DNA from: an uncultured Litoreibacter sp.
GTDB taxonomy: Bacteria > Pseudomonadota > Alphaproteobacteria > Rhodobacterales > Rhodobacteraceae
Reading direction: 5' to 3'
Length of the DNA stretch: 64,000 bases
Assembly: GCF_947501785.1 (NCBI RefSeq)
Contig: NZ_CANMXB010000001.1
Location: 248,001 to 312,000 of the forward strand
A model generated the notes under the pieces. The model had not been told where the DNA came from. It searched no databases and saw nothing but the letters and a program-made list of their open reading frames with translations. The position numbers and the translations under genes are program-made. Shown in pieces: positions 16,334 through 23,698 of the stretch. Each line of letters begins with the position of its first letter. The stretch's first letter is position 1.

Positions 16334-16365
16334 AAGGCGCATCCCTCGCGGGGTGCGCCTTTTTC
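16334..16365. terminator. Strong terminator shared by phaP and the convergent esterase
   Basis: A 12-bp stem (aaggcgcatccc / ggggtgcgcctt, one G-T pair) with tetraloop tcgc is followed by ttttt. The stop codon of the minus-strand esterase lies in its right flank at 16364-16366. Confidence 0.9.
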
Positions 16366-17179
16366 ATTGCGCTTCGAACCAGTCGCGCGCCATGGCCGTC
16401 CAGCCGCGCGGCAACCCGTGGCCGCCATCATGCTCGCAAAATTTGATCGCGCTGCCGTCACAGCTGGCTGACCATTCGCGGCAGCGGAATGTGTCGCCAA
16501 TGGTGATCTCGTCGGGATTGGTGCGGCAGGAATTTGTCTTCCGCAATAGCCCCAGCGCCTCGAACAAATCGCCCTGATGCCAGTCGCCAATGGCGCGGCC
16601 TTCAAAGGGCACTTGCCCGTCGGCGAACCCATGCACCTGCAGCAAATTGACAGGGCCGGCCGGGCAGGCCTCATCAGGAATTGGCCGACGCAACGCGCCG
16701 GAGACGGACGCCACACCTGCAAACCGGTCGCCCGCATAGCACCCCATCATCCACGCCATCGACCCGCCTGCTGAGAACCCCGACACATACACCCGGTCCA
16801 GATCCACAGGCACCTGCGCTGCCGCGTCTTCCACTACGTCCAACGTGAACGCCACATCGTCACGCCCCGCCCATGTGGTGCGTGCAGGCCAGGCCCGGGT
16901 CTTGCGTCCGGGCAGTAGCGCGCCGTTTGGTGCGATCAGTAAATAACCCTGTTCGACGAAGTCCCGTTTCAGCCCGCCAGACTTGAACACCATTGCAGCG
17001 GATGAGTTATGCCCATGGAAAAACACAAGGGCGGGCAAGGGCGTCACCCCATCCCAGTCCGGCGGCGCAATCATGTGGTAGCTGCCGCCTTCAATTTCGC
17101 AGGCTGCGTCCTGACCGCAGGGGGCGTCGGCGAGGGCCAGGCTGGGCAAGGTCGCGAGTGCAAAGATTAGGCTGCGCAT
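16364..17179 (-). CDS. Secreted LpqC-type polyhydroxybutyrate depolymerase/esterase
   Basis: A 271-residue esterase of the LpqC/CE1 family (COG3509, often called PHB depolymerase, with feruloyl esterases as relatives). The signal peptide MRSLIFALATLPSLALA is followed by ADAPCGQDAACEI, so the mature protein is exported. The fold shows FFHGHNSSA (oxyanion), nucleophile elbow GFSAGG, an aspartate in HGFADGQVPF and catalytic His in DGGHGLPRG. Several cysteines could form disulfides. It is separate from the intracellular phaZ and could act on external polymer or plant esters. It is divergent from phaR and convergent with phaP. Confidence 0.88.
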   Translation of the reverse strand: MRSLIFALATLPSLALADAPCGQDAACEIEGGSYHMIAPPDWDGVTPLPALVFFHGHNSSAAMVFKSGGLKRDFVEQGYLLIAPNGALLPGRKTRAWPARTTWAGRDDVAFTLDVVEDAAAQVPVDLDRVYVSGFSAGGSMAWMMGCYAGDRFAGVASVSGALRRPIPDEACPAGPVNLLQVHGFADGQVPFEGRAIGDWHQGDLFEALGLLRKTNSCRTNPDEITIGDTFRCREWSASCDGSAIKFCEHDGGHGLPRGWTAMARDWFEAQ

Positions 17180-17315
17180 ATCAGGCTCCGGTCACAGAAT
17201 TTCGCGCAGCTTTGCACGGGACCGGCCAAGACGCATCTCGCAATGCCGTGAAAACGCAGAAAAAACTGAACCCAACGTATCTCTTTCTTTTCTTCTGCAC
17301 CTGCGCTAGCGTTTT

Positions 17316-17326
17316 CTGCACTGCAA
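17316..17326 (+). promoter_or_regulatory. PhaR-type site upstream of phaR
   Basis: ctgcactgcaa (17316-17326) keeps CTGC-N3-GCA just before the phaR Shine-Dalgarno element, and a second ctgcacctgc stretch lies at 17295-17304. This suggests PhaR represses its own gene, as in other alphaproteobacteria. Confidence 0.5.
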
Positions 17327-17342
17327 TATGGGGAGAGATTGC

Positions 17343-17903
17343 GTGGCTAAATCCGAAGGCACACCGCTGCTGATCAAGCGTTATGCGAGCCGCAGGCTCT
17401 ACAACACCGAAACCAGCGATTATGTCACGCTGGATGACATTTCCGGCTTCATTCGCGCCGGCCGCGATGTGCAGATTGTCGATCTCAAAAGCGGCGACGA
17501 CCTCACCCGCCAATATCTTCTGCAGATCATTGCCGAGCATGAAAGCCGGGGCGACAATGTGCTGCCCACCAATGTGCTGACCGATCTCGTGCGCAGCTAT
17601 ACTGAGGGCGCACAAACCATGGTGCCCGACTTTCTGGCCGCCAGCTTCGACATGTTGCGTGATGGGCAGTCCAAAGTGATGGAAACCATGTCCAACCCGA
17701 TGACCACCTTGCCCGGCTTCGACCAGATCAAAGCCCAGCAAGAGGCCTTCATGAAAACCATGATGGGGGGCTGGGCCGCGGGCTCCGCGCCAGAGCAGGA
17801 CGAGAATTCGGAAGAGGCGAAATCCGATGACAAATCGGAGCTCGACACGATCCGCAAACAACTGGCCGAGATGCAGGCCGCGCTGCAAAAGATGACCAAG
17901 TAG
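17343..17903 (+). CDS. phaR: PHA synthesis repressor PhaR
   Basis: A 186-residue regulator that binds both DNA and PHA granules and controls phasin expression. The N-terminal DNA-binding domain is unmistakable: LIKRYASRRLYNTETSDYVTLDDI. It is followed by two amphipathic PHB_acc repeats (around LLQIIAEHESRG and MVPDFLAASFDMLRDG) and an acidic linker with a C-terminal helix (RKQLAEMQAALQKM). GTG at 17343 is chosen because ggggagag ends about 7 bases upstream; the ATG at 17328 lacks such a signal. Likely autoregulated through the site at 17316-17326. Confidence 0.95.
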   Translation: MAKSEGTPLLIKRYASRRLYNTETSDYVTLDDISGFIRAGRDVQIVDLKSGDDLTRQYLLQIIAEHESRGDNVLPTNVLTDLVRSYTEGAQTMVPDFLAASFDMLRDGQSKVMETMSNPMTTLPGFDQIKAQQEAFMKTMMGGWAAGSAPEQDENSEEAKSDDKSELDTIRKQLAEMQAALQKMTK

Positions 17904-18015
17904 CCCCGGGATCACTCAAAACGAATGCCCCCCGCCGCGTCACAAACAGGTGAGCGCGGCGGCTTTCCGTAGCGTTCTCTTTGAAATGTTAAGGGTTTTG
18001 CGCCAGGCTCCCGGC

Positions 18016-18666
18016 ATGTCACAGCCTGACCCTGACGCATATCCGGACTACGCCCTTTCTGAAAAGCTGGCAGATGGGGCGGTGCATTTGGCGGGCATCG
18101 GGTGCGCAGTTGCGGCCATTGCGGTCTTCATGGTCTTCCATTTTGACATGGTCGGGGCGGGCACCATGACGGGGCTCACCATCTACTGGGCCGGTCTCGT
18201 TGCCATGCTCAGCGTGTCCTTTTGCTACCATATGACCCCGTGGGAAAGGTTGCGCCCGACGCTGCGGCGTGCCGACCACGCAACGATTTTTCTCAAGATT
18301 GCGGGGACTTACACGCCGTTGGTGATCTCCATCGGGACGGTGTTCGGCTATGTCATCCTCGCCATTGTCTGGACGCTGGCGCTAATCGGCGCGGGCCTGA
18401 AGCTGTTCATGTGGCGCACGCCGGGCAAGCTGAATGCCGGTCTTTATCTCGGGCTCGGCTGGATCAGCGTGTTTCTGGTCTGGTCGGTTTTCCAAACCTC
18501 GCCGGTCGCCGGGTGGTGCGCCGTGGCGGGTGGGCTGCTCTATTCCAGCGGCGTGGTGTTTTTCCACTGGGAGAGCCTGAAATTCGCCAATGCGATCTGG
18601 CATGGGTTCGTTGTGGTGGCCTCCGCCTTCTTTTTCGCCGCCGTTTGGATCACGGCGACCGCCTAA
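18016..18666 (+). CDS. Hemolysin III-family (PAQR) membrane protein
   Basis: A 216-residue seven-helix membrane protein of the HlyIII/PAQR family. The three family motifs are present: SVSFCYHM (Ser/His, motif A), RRADHATIFLKIAGTYTP (Asp, motif B) and FFHWESLKFANAIWHGF (His...His, motif C), the predicted zinc-binding residues of a lipid-hydrolase-like site. The start MSQPDPDAYPDYALSEKL is taken at 18016, but no clear Shine-Dalgarno is present and 17950 is possible. Its stop shares bases with the convergent RTX gene (ctaa). The role in bacteria is unclear; haemolysis is not established for this group. Confidence 0.88.
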   Translation: MSQPDPDAYPDYALSEKLADGAVHLAGIGCAVAAIAVFMVFHFDMVGAGTMTGLTIYWAGLVAMLSVSFCYHMTPWERLRPTLRRADHATIFLKIAGTYTPLVISIGTVFGYVILAIVWTLALIGAGLKLFMWRTPGKLNAGLYLGLGWISVFLVWSVFQTSPVAGWCAVAGGLLYSSGVVFFHWESLKFANAIWHGFVVVASAFFFAAVWITATA

Positions 18667-19580
18667 AGCGTCGAAGTCAGCGCGACATCGTCCGATGCCA
18701 GATCGGCCCCGCCCACAACCGTGGCCACGGCTTGCCCATTCAACAGAAGCTGCGCGTCATTGGTGCCGTCGATTGCCTCGACGCTCAATGTCGGGGCGGG
18801 GGAGCCGTCAATCTCGGAATAGATCACCTCGATCTGGTCGGCCTCCGGGTCGAAATCGGTGATCGTGACAAGCGTTTCGCCGTCATTGGCGTTGACCACA
18901 CGGAACAGGTCGGCATCGTCGCCGCCGGTGCCGCTGTCTTGGCCAAACAGCCACAACGTGTCGTCACCCGCGCCGCCATCCAGCGTGTCGACACCGCGTT
19001 CAATGCCGCCAATGCCTTCAAACCTGTCGCCCGACATCTGGTCGTTGCCCGCGCCGCCAAGCAACGTGTCATTGCCGCGCCCGCCGGCCAACTGGTCCCC
19101 CCCGTCATCGCCATGCAGGAGGTCGTCGCCGGTGCTGCCCTCTAACCGGTCGTTCCCCTCGCCGCCAAACAGCGTGTCGTCCCCTGCGCCGCCGAAAATC
19201 TGGTCATTTCCGCTGCCCCCCAACGCCAGATCCGCGCCGCCGCGCATCAACAACCGGTCGTCGCCGGAACCGCCCTGCGCATAGTCATCCCCTGATGCGG
19301 CGTCCAACGTGTCGTTGCCGGCCCCCAGAAAGTAGGCCTGGTCTCCTTCACCTTCCGCGCCGACGAAACGGTCGCCTGCGTCGGTCCCCATGGTCGATCC
19401 GTCATAAAGGGAGGCGATGTATAGCGGGTCGGGGGTGATGTTTGCGCCCACCGGCGCGCCGCCGCCGGAGGCGTCGTCATTGTCCTCATCGTCGAACAGA
19501 TCGCCAAACACCCCCATTTGCAGGGAGGCCATGAGCAGGAACAGCAGGCTATTTCCGAGAAACGCGTAGTGAGGCAGCAT
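18663..19580 (-). CDS. RTX (hemolysin-type calcium-binding repeat) protein
   Basis: A 305-residue protein with about eight GGxGxDxLx nonapeptides between residues 85 and 200 (GGSGDDRLL, GGAGDDTLF, GGEGNDRLE, GGRGNDTLL, GGAGNDQMS, GGAGDDTLW). These form a calcium-loaded beta-roll on secretion. After the repeats come an acidic Asp-rich strand domain and a C-terminal stretch ending DVALTSTL, where type I secretion signals normally lie. The N-terminus (MLPHYAFLGNSLLFLLMASLQMGVFG) is hydrophobic and followed by DLFDDEDNDD; it looks like a membrane segment, not usual for RTX proteins. No type I exporter is encoded nearby. The stop overlaps the HlyIII gene. Confidence 0.85.
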   Translation of the reverse strand: MLPHYAFLGNSLLFLLMASLQMGVFGDLFDDEDNDDASGGGAPVGANITPDPLYIASLYDGSTMGTDAGDRFVGAEGEGDQAYFLGAGNDTLDAASGDDYAQGGSGDDRLLMRGGADLALGGSGNDQIFGGAGDDTLFGGEGNDRLEGSTGDDLLHGDDGGDQLAGGRGNDTLLGGAGNDQMSGDRFEGIGGIERGVDTLDGGAGDDTLWLFGQDSGTGGDDADLFRVVNANDGETLVTITDFDPEADQIEVIYSEIDGSPAPTLSVEAIDGTNDAQLLLNGQAVATVVGGADLASDDVALTSTL

Positions 19581-19655
19581 CGTATCGCCTGAGCAGGGGA
19601 CAATCAAAATCCGACCCCTGATGGCGCAGAGACGCTAATTTCGCGTTAAAGCGGC

Positions 19656-21023
19656 TTAGGCAAACTCCGCAAAGACCTGTTTCAAAGCGGTTTCCAATTT
19701 GTCGAACATCTCGTCCATCTGCGCTTCGGTCATGATGAAGGCGGGGCACAGAACAACGGCCTGACCCAGCGGGCGGCAAATCAGCCCGTGGTCGGTGCAA
19801 GTGTTGGCAATCCGCTCGCTGACGCTCAGATGCCCTTCAAACGGGGTCTTGGTGGCCTTGTCGCGCACCGCTTCCACCGCGCCCATCAGCCCCTTGCCAC
19901 GCGCCTCGCCGATATTGGGGGTGTCGGCCAGATAGGCCAATCCGGCCTCGAATTTGGGGGTCAGGGCGCGCACATTGTCGATCAGCCCCTCGTTCATAAT
20001 GACGTCGATGGCCTTCAGCGCCACGGCGCAGCCCACAGGGTGGCCCGAGGCGGTGAAGCCATGCGGGAATTCTTCAATCGCGTCTGACGCGGTCTGCAGC
20101 CGGTCGGTCAAGTCCGGCCCCAGGATCACTGCGCCCATGGGGAAGTAGCCGGCGGTGAGGTTCTTCGACGAAATGATCGCGTCCGGCACAAAATCGTAGG
20201 TGTCGCAGCCCCATGTGTCGCCGGTGCGGCCAAAGCCGCAGATCACCTCGTCCGAGATCAAAGGGATGCCGTGTTTCTTCAACACCGCCTGCATCGCCTG
20301 GAAATAGCCTTCAGGGGGCGGGATCACCCCGCCTGCGCCCATCACTGGTTCGGCAAAGAACCCCGCAATCGTGTCCGCCCCTTCGCGGGCAATCACGCCT
20401 TCCAATTCCTGCGCCAGCCGCGCGGTGAACGCCGCCTCGCTTTCGTCGTCGCGCCCCTCCCGCCAATAATGCGGGCAGGTCAGGTGGATGAAGCCGTCCA
20501 AAGGTAGGCCGAACACCTCGTTATACGGCTTGCCGGTCATTGAGGCCGACACGGCTGTCACCCCATGATAGCCGTTCTTGCGCGTCAGGATCTTGCGCCG
20601 CTGCGGCTTGCCCTCAGCGCCGCCCAGAAACCACAGCATCTTGACCATCGTGTCATTCGCCTCTGAGCCGGAATTGGTGTAGAACACCTTGCCGCGGTTG
20701 TATGGCGACACCTCGACCAGCTTCTCGGACAGCATGACCGTCTGGTCACTCATCCGCCCGAAAAACGCGTGGTAGCCGGGGAAGCGGTCATATTGCGCCT
20801 TGGCGGCTTCGGCCAGGCCGGGGTGGTCAAAGCCCGCAACCATGTTCCAAAGGCCCGAATTGGCGTCCAGATATTGGGTGCCATGCACGTCAAACACATA
20901 TGGCCCCTGGCCATGGGTCAGCACCACCGCGCCACGCTCGGCCACTGAAGGCAGGTCGGTAAATCCGTAGAAGGAGTGGGCGTCGGCACGCGCCTCCCAC
21001 GAGTTGGGGCTGTCGTCACGCAT
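19656..21023 (-). CDS. Class III aminotransferase (omega-amino acid/polyamine type)
   Basis: A 455-residue PLP enzyme that moves an amino group from an omega-amine (putrescine, beta-alanine, GABA or taurine type) to pyruvate or 2-oxoglutarate. PLP motifs are GSEAND (phosphate site), the KNGYHG segment, LISDEVICGFGRTG (Asp contacting pyridine N) and the Schiff-base lysine in SSKNLTAGY. The context of gamma-glutamylation genes favours a polyamine or related amine (SpuC-like). agggag lies before the ATG. It is divergent from a LysR gene that probably controls it. The exact substrate cannot be fixed from sequence. Confidence 0.9.
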   Translation of the reverse strand: MRDDSPNSWEARADAHSFYGFTDLPSVAERGAVVLTHGQGPYVFDVHGTQYLDANSGLWNMVAGFDHPGLAEAAKAQYDRFPGYHAFFGRMSDQTVMLSEKLVEVSPYNRGKVFYTNSGSEANDTMVKMLWFLGGAEGKPQRRKILTRKNGYHGVTAVSASMTGKPYNEVFGLPLDGFIHLTCPHYWREGRDDESEAAFTARLAQELEGVIAREGADTIAGFFAEPVMGAGGVIPPPEGYFQAMQAVLKKHGIPLISDEVICGFGRTGDTWGCDTYDFVPDAIISSKNLTAGYFPMGAVILGPDLTDRLQTASDAIEEFPHGFTASGHPVGCAVALKAIDVIMNEGLIDNVRALTPKFEAGLAYLADTPNIGEARGKGLMGAVEAVRDKATKTPFEGHLSVSERIANTCTDHGLICRPLGQAVVLCPAFIMTEAQMDEMFDKLETALKQVFAEFA

Positions 21024-21103
21024 TTGGGGTCTCCCTGATGGTCCAAAACTACGCTAGAGGGAGACGAGCAACGGGGCAATCGGTTCCGCGACGGGAGAAA
21101 GAC

Positions 21104-22072
21104 ATGGTTGATACACCGGGCAAGATCACGCTGTGGCAGGTCGAGATTTTCGTGGCCGCGGCCGAGGAATCCTCCATCTCTGCCGCCGCCCGCAGGTTGG
21201 GCGCGTCCAATTCCGCCGTGTCGCAGCAATTGTCCAACCTCGAAAGCGCGCTTGGTGCGCGGCTCTTGGAACGCGGCGAGCGCCCGATGCCGCTGACCGC
21301 TGCGGGTGAGATGTTTCTCAAACGCGCGCAGGCCATTTTGAACGAGGCCGCGCAGGCCACGGCAGAGCTGACCGTGCGCGACATGTCGTCCCGCGTCCGG
21401 CTGCGTCTTGGCATGATCGAGGATTTTGATGCGGATGTGACGCCCGCGCTGCTGATGAAGCTGTCGGAAACCATGCCCAAGGCGCGGTTCCTGCTGGAAA
21501 CCGGGGCCAGCCACCGGCTGCTCGACAAGCTCGAAACGCGCGGGTTGGATCTGACCGTGACGGCGGAGCCCACGGACCTGTCCTCGGCGCTGGAAGTGCA
21601 CCCTCTGTTGCAGGACCCATACGTCGTTGTGGCGCCCAAACGGATGATCCGTGATCAGGCCAAGATGCTGGATGTTTTGCGCGCCAAGCCTTTGATACAA
21701 TATACCTCCCGCCACGTGATGGGCCGCCAGATTGCGGCGCATCTGACGCGGCAAAACCTGGTGTTGTCGCATCGGTTCGAGCTCGACAGCTACCATTCCA
21801 TCATGGCGATGGTGGCGCGGGGCGAGGGCTGGACCATCCTGACGCCCCTGGGTGTCATGCGCGCCAAACGCTTCATGGACCGGGTCGAAACCTTCCCGCT
21901 GCCCTTCGCGCCTTTGTCGCGCCAAATCTCATTGATTGCGCGTCGCGATGACGAGCAGGACATGCCAGCCACTTTGGCCGCAACCATCCGGCCGTTGATC
22001 TCGGAGGAGATCGTCGCGTTTTGCCAAGGCCGGATGCCGTGGCTGGGCGATCAGATGAAAGTGCTCGGGTAG
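21104..22072 (+). CDS. LysR-family transcriptional regulator
   Basis: A 322-residue LysR regulator: winged-helix domain at residues 8-66 (LWQVEIFVAAAEESSISAAARRLG, SNSAVSQQLSNLESALG, LLERGERPMPLTAAG), a linker helix, and a two-lobe periplasmic-binding-type effector domain. The ATG at 21104 has gggaga about 8 bases upstream. It faces away from the class III aminotransferase across 80 bases, the classical LysR arrangement for control of the neighbour and of itself. An inverted repeat gtctccct / agggagac (21029-21036, 21058-21065) lies between them, though it overlaps the Shine-Dalgarno region of the aminotransferase. Confidence 0.93.
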   Translation: MVDTPGKITLWQVEIFVAAAEESSISAAARRLGASNSAVSQQLSNLESALGARLLERGERPMPLTAAGEMFLKRAQAILNEAAQATAELTVRDMSSRVRLRLGMIEDFDADVTPALLMKLSETMPKARFLLETGASHRLLDKLETRGLDLTVTAEPTDLSSALEVHPLLQDPYVVVAPKRMIRDQAKMLDVLRAKPLIQYTSRHVMGRQIAAHLTRQNLVLSHRFELDSYHSIMAMVARGEGWTILTPLGVMRAKRFMDRVETFPLPFAPLSRQISLIARRDDEQDMPATLAATIRPLISEEIVAFCQGRMPWLGDQMKVLG

Positions 22073-22121
22073 AAAAACTTTTGCAAAAAGTTTTTTCCAA
22101 GAATTTTCGACGAAAATTCTT
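22073..22121 (+). terminator. Tandem hairpins after the LysR gene
   Basis: The first hairpin (aaaaacttt 22073-22081, loop tgcaa, aaagttttt 22087-22095) begins on the base after the stop and ends in Ts, a usable terminator. The second (aagaattttc 22099-22108, loop gac, gaaaattctt 22112-22121) is a perfect 10-bp stem. The pair looks like a Roseobacter 3'-end repeat; a structurally similar pair occurs at 35278-35324. Confidence 0.75.
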
Positions 22122-22129
22122 GCACCTTT

Positions 22130-22350
22130 GCCCGCGTCAGCCAGCGGCTGCGCGGTTTCGGTGCTATCTCGGACGGTGAAGGAAGAAAGGTGGCGCCACC
22201 CTGATCGACATGAGGGGTCGCGGTTCCCGCCGGGGTTTTGGCCCCGACCGGCCTTGCCTGTCTCCGGAGGGTGCAAGGCAGCCCAAACGAACTGCCGCTG
22301 TCCCGTTCTGTCTTTGCGAGGTTTGTTAGGCCCCGCTGGATCCGAGCGCG
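22130..22350. other. Gene-free, GC-rich interval with several hairpins (candidate structured RNA)
   Basis: Between the convergent LysR and DegT genes there is no credible reading frame. There are three compact palindromic elements: ggtggcgccacc (22189-22200, perfect), cgggg-ttttgg-ccccg (22231-22246) and gccttgc...gcaaggc (22251-22257, 22273-22279) enclosing ctccggag. The base composition is that of the host. It could be an independent small RNA or just repeats; I do not recognise a known RNA family, and the conserved loop of SRP RNA is absent. Confidence 0.35.
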
Positions 22351-22421
22351 GGTTTAGCGCGTTGGAATGAGCGGATGGTTAACCATGCGGGCGCAGCGCC
22401 TGTGTTTAGCGCAACGCTTTT

Positions 22422-22447
22422 GCATATTTTTGCCAAGATGAAACCTG
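22422..22447 (+). repeat. 'atatttttgccaagatgaa' intergenic repeat, variant copy
   Basis: gcatatttttgccaagatga (22422-22441, then aacctg) is a diverged copy of the element at 50314-50339 and 58254-58279. It lies at the 3' end of the DegT-type gene. Confidence 0.5.
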
Positions 22448-22453
22448 TGGGGT

Positions 22454-23638
22454 TTAGCCCTTTACCATCATTGCGGCGTCCAGCAGCGCGCCTGTCACAA
22501 AATCCAGCTCGTCGCGGGTCAGCCTCACAGGCAGGCGCACGTCGCAGGCATTGGCCAGCATGGCGCGGGTTTTGGGCAGCTCGGGCATCTCACCTTCAAT
22601 GAATTGCCAATTCCAGAACGCGCGCGCGTTGTCGGTGCTGAGGCCGAAGACCTGCACGCCCACGCCGTTTTCCTTGGCGAACATCTGGAAGGCGCGGGCC
22701 TCGGCCTCGGTGAAATCTGTCAGGTTGAATTGGATCGAATCCGGCGCGCGCGTCTCGCGCGGCAGGGGGGGTGGCACATCGAAATGCGGGCTGTTGTTGA
22801 GCTGCGCGGCAACATAGTCGTGGTTCTGCAGCCCGTCGCGCACGCGGCGGGGCAATTCCGCCAATTGTGGCCGGATCACGCAGGCGCTGAGGTTTTGCAT
22901 GCGCAGGTTGTAGAGCGGCAATTGGTTTTGCCACGCCTCGGCCCGCTCGCCCACGATGTCGTGCTTTTTCCAATTGTGCTCATATGCGCCCGACATGATC
23001 ACCGCGCGGGCCACCAGATCGGCGTCATCGGTCACCAGAATGCCGCCTTCGCCCGCGTTGATCATCTTGTAGGACTGGAAAGAGAAGCAGCCGACACGCC
23101 CCAGAGTGCCAATTTTCTTGCCATCCCAGAGTGTGCCCAACGAATGCGCCGCGTCCTCGATCACCGGTAGGTCATGCGCTTCTGCCAGCTCAAGAATGGC
23201 GTCCATGTCAGAGGTATGTCCGCGCATATGGCTGATCAGCACGGCGTCGGCATCCGCTATTTTTGCCTTCAGATCGGCGATGTCGATGCGGTAATTGTCG
23301 CCGACCTCGACCAGGACCGGCTGCATCTCGGCATGAACCACCGCCGAGGGCACGGCGGCGAAGGTGAAGGCGGGGATCAGCACTTTCGCCCCCTTGGGAA
23401 GGCCCAACGCCTTCAGCGACAGAAACAGCGCCGCCGAGCAGGAGGACACAGCGAGCGCGTATTTCGTCCCCATCATCGCGGCAAATTCGCGTTCCAGCAG
23501 GGCCACCGGCGCGTCTTCGGGCGCGGTGTAGCGAAACAGGTCGCCAGAGCGCAGCAGGGTCTCAATCGCGGCTTTGGCCGCGGCGGGGATGGGTTCGGCT
23601 TCGTGGAGGTCGGGGGCGGCGCTCTGGAAATCTCGCAT
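22454..23638 (-). CDS. DegT/DnrJ/EryC1/StrS-family aminotransferase
   Basis: A 394-residue fold-type I PLP enzyme. Family hallmarks are YALAVSSCSAALFLSLKALG (cofactor phosphate loop), VIEDAAHSLG (Asp for the pyridine ring) and the Schiff-base lysine in FQSYKMINAGEGG. Members usually make amino sugars, but some act on other carbonyls. No nucleotide-sugar genes are nearby; the context is amine catabolism. It is 60 bases downstream of the DAO-type oxidase. A palindrome overlaps its ribosome-binding region, so it may be regulated separately. The substrate is unknown. Confidence 0.87.
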   Translation of the reverse strand: MRDFQSAAPDLHEAEPIPAAAKAAIETLLRSGDLFRYTAPEDAPVALLEREFAAMMGTKYALAVSSCSAALFLSLKALGLPKGAKVLIPAFTFAAVPSAVVHAEMQPVLVEVGDNYRIDIADLKAKIADADAVLISHMRGHTSDMDAILELAEAHDLPVIEDAAHSLGTLWDGKKIGTLGRVGCFSFQSYKMINAGEGGILVTDDADLVARAVIMSGAYEHNWKKHDIVGERAEAWQNQLPLYNLRMQNLSACVIRPQLAELPRRVRDGLQNHDYVAAQLNNSPHFDVPPPLPRETRAPDSIQFNLTDFTEAEARAFQMFAKENGVGVQVFGLSTDNARAFWNWQFIEGEMPELPKTRAMLANACDVRLPVRLTRDELDFVTGALLDAAMMVKG

Positions 23639-23649
23639 CGGTTTACCTT

Positions 23650-23670
23650 TTCCGAAATCTAGTTTCGGAA
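23650..23670. promoter_or_regulatory. Perfect palindrome at the DegT-type gene ribosome site
   Basis: ttccgaaa (23650-23657) and tttcggaa (23663-23670) are perfect 8-bp arms around tctag, 12 bases before the ATG at 23638. It could be a repressor operator or an mRNA hairpin that hides the Shine-Dalgarno region. It is too symmetric to dismiss as chance, but it is not assigned to any protein. Confidence 0.45.
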
Positions 23671-23698
23671 TTTCAGTAACACAGTTTTTGAGTCGCGC

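Noticed and set aside
21029-21065. gtctccct/agggagac repeat as LysR operator
   Set aside because: One arm coincides with the Shine-Dalgarno sequence of the aminotransferase gene and lacks the T-N11-A pattern, so chance is likely.
22130-22350. SRP RNA, RNase P RNA, tmRNA or a known riboswitch in the interval
   Set aside because: The conserved cores of these RNAs were looked for by eye and not found, so it is left as an unassigned candidate.
22128-22370. 80-codon plus-strand frame in the structured interval
   Set aside because: No start signal and an Arg/Pro/Cys composition without pattern; palindromes explain the sequence better.
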